Origin: Nitrososphaerales archaeon
GTDB lineage: Archaea > Thermoproteota > Nitrososphaeria > Nitrososphaerales > Gagatemarchaeaceae
Length of the DNA stretch: 9,601 bases
Direction: 5' to 3'
Assembly (NCBI GenBank): GCA_030039515.1
Contig: JASHVT010000041.1
Coordinates: 1 to 9,601, forward strand
Below are positions 5,014-9,601 of the stretch, one piece after another. Under the pieces are notes generated by a model that was not told the origin of the DNA, did not search any database, and saw nothing but the letters and a program-made list of their open reading frames with translations. Numbering within the stretch: the stretch's first letter is position 1; every line of letters starts with the position of its first letter. A program made the translations under genes and the position numbers.

Positions 5014-6650
5014 GAATCCTTTTTCTCTTATCAACTCTATTGATGATTGCACTCTTCGTGCCTACCTCCGCCTTCGCAGCGAATCCCTACGTCGCCGCCT
5101 ACCCAAGCTCTGGAAATGGAACAGTATCAGACATCAATCAGTTCTGGCTGTGGGAAAACTACACAGGGACAAACACAACGTCGATCAGCAACGCCATCGG
5201 AGCAGTGGTGTCAATCGCGGGCGCGGAGCAGACTTGCACAGACAATGTTTGTACGGAGGTCCCAAGTGGGTGGATGTATCAAGCATACTCCTTCGCCGTT
5301 TCGTCCAATGGTTTTGACGGATACTCAGGCTCTGCTTTGGAGGCAGAGCCCAATGTGTGGTATCAAGGTACGCTTGTACAAAGCCCGGTTCACGATTTGG
5401 GGACCGTTGGTTCCATAGCCTATCTATATGTGACCGTGTACTTTGACTCCGGAACGATAGTGTTCTTTTATGAAGCCCATCTGACAGGCGGGTCCACTGA
5501 GTCATGGCAGTATTCGTTCTCGGAGTCTCAGTACAGTGATTCTGATAACTACTTCCTGGTTGGGACGGTTAGCTCCGGGTCGTGCCCCGACGGCATCGCG
5601 GAATACTTTCAAGTCGGTGTTGAAGCGCAAGGGACGGGAGACTCGGGATGGGCGATAAGCTACAACGTAGAGGGGAGCGGAACTGTGGGCTGGACAGAGA
5701 CATCCGGCGGTACCCTTTACTCATGGGGGAAGGCAGCAGACTCAGGATCCGTAACACAGGGGGCGTACGCCTGCATCGAGCCGTTGGGCAGTAACTATCT
5801 AAGCGTCGGGGGCGACAACCTCGTAAGTTCTAGCGCGAATTACTACGACTTGAACCACCAATATCCTTCGGGAGTAGTGGACTGGTACTACAATTCGGGC
5901 TCGACAATCCCTGACCAGACGCTACTCTGGCCCAGCCCGAGTCTGGACGGCGAAAACAGCAGCAGAGCACCCTCAACTACCAGTGTTTCGACGATGTTGA
6001 CGACGTCCAATCCCAACGACTTGGTATATGTCGCTTGCCTAATCAAACCCACAACGAGCTCCGCTACTGTCTCGAGCGCCAGTGTGTCGAGCTCTGGTCT
6101 GACCTACACTCAACGCGCGTCGGTTGAAGAAGATGCAAATTCCGGGGACATCCTCTATGCCTACGCATTCTATGCCGTCTCCACAGGCACACTAAGCTCA
6201 GCGAGTATAAAGTGCTCAGCTACGTTGAGCTCTGGCAGCGCCAACATGGTCGTTTTCGTCTGGGGCATCAGCGGGGCCGACACCAGTTCTCCGTTCGACT
6301 CGAACGGCGGCAGCCCTGACTCGTGGACCTGCTATTCTGACGCGGTGACCACCGCGCTGAATTGCCTGAGCCTCACTACCAAGAACCCGAACGACATGAT
6401 CATCGGCGTCTTCGGTCAATTGGGCTCAGGTACCTCCTTCACGAACGCCGGTGGGTACAGCACCATTGCATACAACGACGGTGGGCCCTCCGGAACCAGT
6501 ATCTATCAGCTTGTGTCCTCAACCAGCGCATATACACCGAGTGTAATTAGTTCCAACAGCGGAGCATCCAACGGTGCGGTCTACGTTGCTATAGGTGATG
6601 CCATAGTCGCGGCGAGTCCTCCCCCATGCAGTGGATGCAGCGTACAGTGA
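5010..6650 (+). CDS. Large secreted Cys-containing beta-rich protein, second gene of operon
   Basis: This 546-residue protein has a clear signal peptide (about 1-23, likely cut after SAFA). The N-terminal half (about 24-305) is rich in aromatic and Gly/Ser residues with beta-strand patterns, such as 'YLYVTVYFDSGTIVFFYEAH', like a lectin- or glucanase-type sandwich. I see no catalytic motif. The C-terminal half (about 315-535) resembles a widespread extracellular domain with 'NPNDLVYVAC', 'SSGLTYTQRASV', 'YAFYAVSTG' and 'GADTSSPFDS'; its two halves repeat the 'NPND' opening at 334 and 459. Cysteines occur in pairs, and the protein ends PPPCSGCSVQ. There is no membrane anchor. A start 44 codons upstream is formally open, but the ATG at 5010 begins the signal peptide and overlaps the previous stop as ATGA. 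No Shine-Dalgarno is visible, which fits translational coupling. Adhesin, carbohydrate-binding or sheath roles are possible; none is shown. Confidence 0.78.
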   Translation: MRILFLLSTLLMIALFVPTSAFAANPYVAAYPSSGNGTVSDINQFWLWENYTGTNTTSISNAIGAVVSIAGAEQTCTDNVCTEVPSGWMYQAYSFAVSSNGFDGYSGSALEAEPNVWYQGTLVQSPVHDLGTVGSIAYLYVTVYFDSGTIVFFYEAHLTGGSTESWQYSFSESQYSDSDNYFLVGTVSSGSCPDGIAEYFQVGVEAQGTGDSGWAISYNVEGSGTVGWTETSGGTLYSWGKAADSGSVTQGAYACIEPLGSNYLSVGGDNLVSSSANYYDLNHQYPSGVVDWYYNSGSTIPDQTLLWPSPSLDGENSSRAPSTTSVSTMLTTSNPNDLVYVACLIKPTTSSATVSSASVSSSGLTYTQRASVEEDANSGDILYAYAFYAVSTGTLSSASIKCSATLSSGSANMVVFVWGISGADTSSPFDSNGGSPDSWTCYSDAVTTALNCLSLTTKNPNDMIIGVFGQLGSGTSFTNAGGYSTIAYNDGGPSGTSIYQLVSSTSAYTPSVISSNSGASNGAVYVAIGDAIVAASPPPCSGCSVQ

Positions 6651-6872
6651 ACGGCCCCAACCTCTGAATGACTAGCGACTCTGTGAGCGCGCCGGGACTG
6701 CGTTCTGAAGCAGCCGTTGGATCGACGCCCTAGCGTTGAAGGCGGAGTAAGTCGGGTCCTGGCTGGTGGTGCTCCGAGGGAGTGATACAACGGCAGCCAG
6801 GGCTAATGCCCACGGTCCATGGGCGCTGGGGGGTCCTTGTAGCATCGCGACTCTTGGAGCCGCTGGTAACAG
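6651..6872. other. Gene-free stretch with inverted repeats
   Basis: No credible gene is visible between the secreted operon and the tRNA. It holds an 8-bp perfect inverted repeat, cctggctg (6758-6765) with cagccagg (6794-6801). That repeat encloses a small hairpin, ctcc-gag-ggag (6772-6782). A further 5-bp stem, gccca/tgggc, follows within about 15 bases. No T-run terminator is seen. A structured non-coding RNA or an untranslated 3' end of the operon would fit; no known RNA family is recognised. Confidence 0.25.
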
Positions 6873-6957
6873 TGCGGGGGGTGGGATTCGAACCCACGAA
6901 CCCCTAAGGGACGAGGTCCTAAGCCTCGCGCCGTTGACCAGGCTGGGCGACCCCCGC
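6873..6957 (-). tRNA. tRNA-Leu (anticodon UAG)
   Basis: The 85-base RNA has a 7-bp acceptor stem pairing GCGGGGG with CCCCCGC, and discriminator A at 6873. The anticodon stem CGAGG/CCUCG holds the loop CUUAGGA, giving anticodon UAG, which reads CUA and probably other CUN leucine codons. A long variable arm (UCCCUUAGGGG) marks a type II tRNA. The T arm is GUGGG-UUCGAAU-CCCAC. No CCA is encoded and no intron is present. The sequence is close to typical archaeal tRNA-Leu. Confidence 0.96.
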
Positions 6958-6983
6958 TTTGGAGCGCCGTCCGCCCTCGAATC

Positions 6984-6991
6984 GCTATAAC
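6984..6991 (-). promoter_or_regulatory. TATA-like box of tRNA-Leu
   Basis: GTTATAGC on the minus strand is centred about 30 bases before the tRNA 5' end at 6957. This matches the archaeal promoter spacing for a transcript starting a few bases upstream of the mature end. Confidence 0.5.
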
Positions 6992-7023
6992 GCTTTGCGG
7001 GCTACACTATGGAACAGGCTCTT

Positions 7024-7320
7024 CTAGCTTCGTTTCTTCTTCTTGCCCTCTTCCCTCTTCAGCTTCTTCTCGCGCTCCTCCGTCCTTTGCCTGTCGTACT
7101 CGCCCAGCGGCCCCTCGTGCTCGGCATATCCATGATGCATCTCGAAAGCCCGCTTGACGACCTCCTCCGTCTCCTTGCTTCTGCTGGCGAACCTGACTGA
7201 AAGGTTCCTTCTGTCAAGAACCACCCACTCCAGCCCCTTGAGCTTCTTCAGCTCCTCGATGGTCCCCTCCATCGCGAACTCGTTCCCGAAGAGCCCGCGT
7301 ATCTCCCATGCCTTTCCCAT
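7024..7320 (-). CDS. Small charged protein downstream of the DUF255 gene
   Basis: I do not recognise this 98-residue protein. Residues about 5-65 predict a compact strand-helix-strand-strand-helix domain: 'WEIRGLFGN', 'TIEELKKLKGLEWVVLDRR', 'LSVRFASRSKETEEVVKRAF'. That order is like a ferredoxin-like half without any metal-binding cysteines. The last 30 residues are nearly all Lys, Arg and Glu, ending KKKKRS, a likely disordered or nucleic-acid-contacting tail. It has no signal peptide, so it is probably cytosolic. The ATG has an excellent GGAGGG five bases upstream, unlike the leaderless-looking genes elsewhere in the window. It begins 33 bases after the stop of the DUF255 gene, so it is probably the second gene of that operon. 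Confidence 0.7.
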   Translation of the reverse strand: MGKAWEIRGLFGNEFAMEGTIEELKKLKGLEWVVLDRRNLSVRFASRSKETEEVVKRAFEMHHGYAEHEGPLGEYDRQRTEEREKKLKREEGKKKKRS

Positions 7321-7325
7321 TCTCT

Positions 7326-7331
7326 CCCTCC
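7326..7331 (-). promoter_or_regulatory. Strong Shine-Dalgarno of the small charged protein
   Basis: GGAGGG on the minus strand lies five bases before the ATG at 7320. A strong ribosome-binding site fits an internal operon gene, which cannot be leaderless. Confidence 0.65.
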
Positions 7332-7353
7332 GAATCTGTTCCGTGCTCTAAAT

Positions 7354-9354
7354 CTACCTTTCGCCTAGCCGGGCGAGGAGCTCCTCAGGGGTCGAAGAGG
7401 GAAGCTTGCATGAGAAGTTCCGACAGACGTAGGCCCTAGCCTTGGCTTGAGGCGGTCTGTCCTTCAACAGACCCGTCATCGGAAGAAGCTCCTCGTACGT
7501 CTCTCTCGTTGCCGCCAGCACCACCGCATCAGGATGGTACGTCGTCGAAACGGCGCTTCTCATCTTCTCGACGGCGGAGCTCGTCTTCCCTGTGATGACC
7601 ACCTCCTTGCAGCCGCCGGAAAGAAGGTCGATCCCGGCTAACAGGTTGGCATGGCTTGAAGGGTTCCGCTGCACCTCGGTCATGAAGCGCTTGACGGCGC
7701 GTTCCGCCGTCTCTCTCCGCGACTCTCCTCCTGCCAGCGCATCGATCCTCAGAAGGTCCATGACAGCGACCGAGTTTCCCGAAGGAGTGGGCCCGTCGTA
7801 CACCTCGACGAGCCTCGCGGGCTCGGCTCCCACCGTCAGGAACATCCCGCCTCTGACACTGTCCTCGAATTCATCCACCATCGCTCCGACCAGCCTCGTC
7901 GCCTCCCCGAGCCAGACGGGTTCGCCCGTCGCCTCGAACAGGTCCAGGAGGCCCTGCACGAAGAATGCGTAGTCCTCGAGCGTGCCGTCGAGTCCCGCCT
8001 CGCCTCCCGCGAATCTCCTGAGGAGCCTGCCCCCGGCCGACACGCGGTCCAAGAAGAACCTGCTCGCAGCGCGTGCGGCGTCGACGTAGTCCCTCCTGTC
8101 GAGAGCAGCCCCCGCGGTCGCGAGCGCCGATATGCAGAGGCCGTTCCAGGAAGTCATCTCCTTGGTGTCTGTCTGCGGCCGCGGCCTCGCCCTCCTGGCC
8201 GCGTAGAGCTTCGCCCTCCATCCGCTGCCCATGGTCCTCGCGCTGGCCGGCTCTCCCAGGTGGAGTATGCTCCTTCCGCCCTCCAGGTTTCCGTTCTGAG
8301 TCACTCCATACGTGGTCATGAACCTCTCTGCCTCGCCTTGGCCGAGCGCGGCCTCGACCTCCCCCGGGGTCCACGAGTAGTAAGTGCCCTCCCCCTCGAC
8401 CGTGTCCGCGTCCTGCGCGGAGTAGAATCCTCCGTTGTCGGCTCGCATCTCGGCAAGCACCCAGTCCAGCGTCTCGGCCGCTACGGCCGCGTACTCCTCC
8501 CTTCCTGTGACCTGGAACGCTTCGACCAGCAGCTTCGACAGGAGCGCGTTGTCGTAGAGCATCTTCTCGAAGTGGGGCACGAGCCAGACCCTGTCTGTCG
8601 AGTACCTGTGGAACCCTCCCCCCACGTGGTCGCGTATGCCGCCTGCGATCATCCCGTCGAGCGTCTTCGTGACGCAGCGCAGGGCGAGCTCGTTCCTGCT
8701 CTTGTAGTGGTACCTGAGGAGGAACGCGAGGGTCACGGGCAGGGGGAACTTCGGGGCGGTTCCGAAGCCTCCGTGCCGCTCGTCGAACGAGGAGACGATC
8801 TCCGTCGCCCCTTCCGCGACCACAGAGGCGACGATCTCAGATGCGGGTTCGGATGCGTCGCCTGCTATCGCCTTCGTTATCTCCGCGCCGGTCTCTCCCA
8901 CCTGCCCCCGGTTCTCCTTCCATACGCGGGAGGCGAACTCCAGCACCTGCATGAAGCTCGGCATCCCCTGTCTAGGCTTCCGCGGAAAGTACGTGCCTCC
9001 ATAGTACGGCTTCAGGTCTGGAGAGAGGAAGACGCTCAGCGGCCATCCTCCCCCTCCCGTCATCATCTGGACCGCCTTCATGTAGTACGCGTCTATATCG
9101 GGCCTCTCTTCTCTGTCGACCTTGATGGCGATGAAGTTCTTGTTGAGGAAGGCGGCCGTCTCTTCGTCCTCAAACGACTCGGCCTCGAAGACGTGGCACC
9201 AGTGGCATGTCGAGTAGCCGATGCTCAGGAAGATGGGTTTGCCGTCGTTCTTGGCCTTCCTGAGCGCCTCCTCTCCCCATGGGTACCAGTCGACGGGATT
9301 GTCCGCGTGCTGGAGGAGGTAGGGGCTCTTCTCCTTGGCAAGGCGGTTCGGCAT
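7354..9354 (-). CDS. DUF255 / thioredoxin-domain protein (YyaL/SPATA20 family)
   Basis: A full-length 666-residue member of the widely conserved DUF255 (Thioredox_DsbH; YyaL in Bacillus, SPATA20 in animals) family. The N-terminus has the family opening 'NRLAKEKSPYLLQHADNPVD' (3-22). The thioredoxin-like domain carries C50-H-W-C53 within 'STCHWCHVFEAESF', then 'VDREERPDID' and 'GGWPLSVFLSPDLKPYYGGT' (about 102-121). The rest (about 180-630) resembles the alpha/alpha-barrel of N-acylglucosamine 2-epimerase and glycoside-hydrolase-like proteins, with 'GGGFHRYSTD', 'PHFEKMLYDNALL' and 'TSWNGLCISAL'. The C-terminus keeps 'YVCRNFSCKLP', with C644 and C649. No signal peptide is present, so it is cytosolic. 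The true activity of the family is unsettled; redox or sugar-related roles have been suggested. The ATG at 9354 matches the family N-terminus. It diverges from a MarR-type gene. Confidence 0.95.
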   Translation of the reverse strand: MPNRLAKEKSPYLLQHADNPVDWYPWGEEALRKAKNDGKPIFLSIGYSTCHWCHVFEAESFEDEETAAFLNKNFIAIKVDREERPDIDAYYMKAVQMMTGGGGWPLSVFLSPDLKPYYGGTYFPRKPRQGMPSFMQVLEFASRVWKENRGQVGETGAEITKAIAGDASEPASEIVASVVAEGATEIVSSFDERHGGFGTAPKFPLPVTLAFLLRYHYKSRNELALRCVTKTLDGMIAGGIRDHVGGGFHRYSTDRVWLVPHFEKMLYDNALLSKLLVEAFQVTGREEYAAVAAETLDWVLAEMRADNGGFYSAQDADTVEGEGTYYSWTPGEVEAALGQGEAERFMTTYGVTQNGNLEGGRSILHLGEPASARTMGSGWRAKLYAARRARPRPQTDTKEMTSWNGLCISALATAGAALDRRDYVDAARAASRFFLDRVSAGGRLLRRFAGGEAGLDGTLEDYAFFVQGLLDLFEATGEPVWLGEATRLVGAMVDEFEDSVRGGMFLTVGAEPARLVEVYDGPTPSGNSVAVMDLLRIDALAGGESRRETAERAVKRFMTEVQRNPSSHANLLAGIDLLSGGCKEVVITGKTSSAVEKMRSAVSTTYHPDAVVLAATRETYEELLPMTGLLKDRPPQAKARAYVCRNFSCKLPSSTPEELLARLGER

Positions 9355-9382
9355 CTGCTGTCCGACGGACTCCCCTTGCCTC

Positions 9383-9391
9383 CGGTATTTG
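9383..9391 (-). promoter_or_regulatory. Weak TATA-like box of the DUF255 operon
   Basis: CCAAATACC on the minus strand is centred about 33 bases before the ATG at 9354. It would place the transcript start a few bases before the gene. It is a weak match, and the surrounding sequence is GC-rich. Confidence 0.25.
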
Positions 9392-9441
9392 GTTCTGACC
9401 TGCGCGAACGCGACGCGAGGGGCCCCTTACCGGAGATACTC

Positions 9442-9462
9442 AACATGTTAAAGGTTAATAAC
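9442..9462 (+). promoter_or_regulatory. TATA-like box and palindromes upstream of the MarR-type gene
   Basis: TTAATAA (9455-9461) is centred about 28 bases before the GTG at 9486, as expected for a leaderless archaeal transcript. It lies inside a near-palindrome, gttaataac (9454-9462). A perfect 8-bp palindrome, aacatgtt (9442-9449), lies just upstream. Such symmetry next to a promoter suits a dimeric winged-helix regulator, so this may be an autoregulatory operator shared with the divergent DUF255 operon. Confidence 0.45.
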
Positions 9463-9485
9463 TTCACTTCCCGCCGCCTTCGGGC

Positions 9486-9601
9486 GTGCCCGCTGGCGAT
9501 CCGACCGGCGAAATCTGGCCCCTAATCAGGAGCGCCTACAGGACGGCTCTGAAACGTCTCAACGCGCGCCTGGCGAAGGAGGGGATCACCTTCTCCCAGT
9601 A
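9486..9601 (+). CDS. MarR-type transcriptional regulator, N-terminal part
   Basis: Only the first 38 codons lie in the window; the frame runs off the right edge. They include 'IWPLIRSAYRTALKRLNARL' and then 'AKEGITFSQ', which matches the first helices of MarR-family winged-helix proteins, where a long dimerisation helix leads to 'L...GLT..QY'. The start is the GTG at 9486: an in-frame TAA at 9459-9461 closes the frame upstream, and a TATA-like box lies about 28 bases before it. MarR proteins bind DNA as dimers and often repress their own and neighbouring genes. The divergent DUF255 operon is the obvious candidate target. The effector is unknown, and the identification rests on a short segment. 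Confidence 0.6.
   Translation, partial: MPAGDPTGEIWPLIRSAYRTALKRLNARLAKEGITFSQ

Noticed and set aside
5079..5925. N-terminal half of the large secreted protein as an eqolisin (G1 peptidase) or glucanase
   Set aside because: The fold may be similar, but no catalytic Gln/Glu motif or family signature is visible.
8260..9525. 421-codon open frame on the plus strand opposite the DUF255 gene
   Set aside because: It is antisense to a gene with full family motifs. Its length follows from strong third-position G/C bias, and its protein is low-complexity and Arg/Val/Leu-rich.

Overview
The window looks like archaeal chromosome. It has an archaeal-type ftsZ and a type II tRNA-Leu(UAG) with no encoded CCA. 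TATA-like boxes sit about 26-30 bases upstream of several start codons, so many transcripts may be leaderless. A surface protein is anchored by an 'IPEFP' segment followed by a membrane helix, a layout common in Nitrososphaerota/Bathyarchaeia-like and Thermoplasmatota archaea. Base composition is moderately GC-rich, with strong G/C third-position bias in the housekeeping genes. The exact lineage cannot be fixed from this sequence.

Layout. Left (1-524): a small HExxH metallopeptidase-like protein on the plus strand, possibly cut at its 5' end, converges on ftsZ (515-1561, minus). A hairpin plus T-run lies between them. Next (1734-3733, minus): a RibD/dihydrofolate-reductase-fold reductase, preceded by a membrane-anchored seven-repeat beta-propeller surface protein. 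The 3734-4386 spacer holds divergent promoters, a stop-interrupted membrane-anchor reading frame and one clear hairpin.

Middle (4387-6650, plus): two secreted proteins of unknown function form a tight operon joined by an ATGA stop/start overlap. Their codon use looks more relaxed than that of their neighbours. A gene-free stretch with inverted repeats (6651-6872) precedes tRNA-Leu (6873-6957, minus).

Right (7024-9601): a 666-residue DUF255/thioredoxin-like protein is followed by a 98-residue charged protein in a likely operon (both minus). It diverges from the start of a MarR-type regulator (plus, cut by the window end), which may control itself and the DUF255 operon.

The least explained part is the extracellular cluster at 2363-6650: the propeller, the interrupted anchor and the two-gene secreted operon. 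I see no mobile element, CRISPR array or recognisable defence system.
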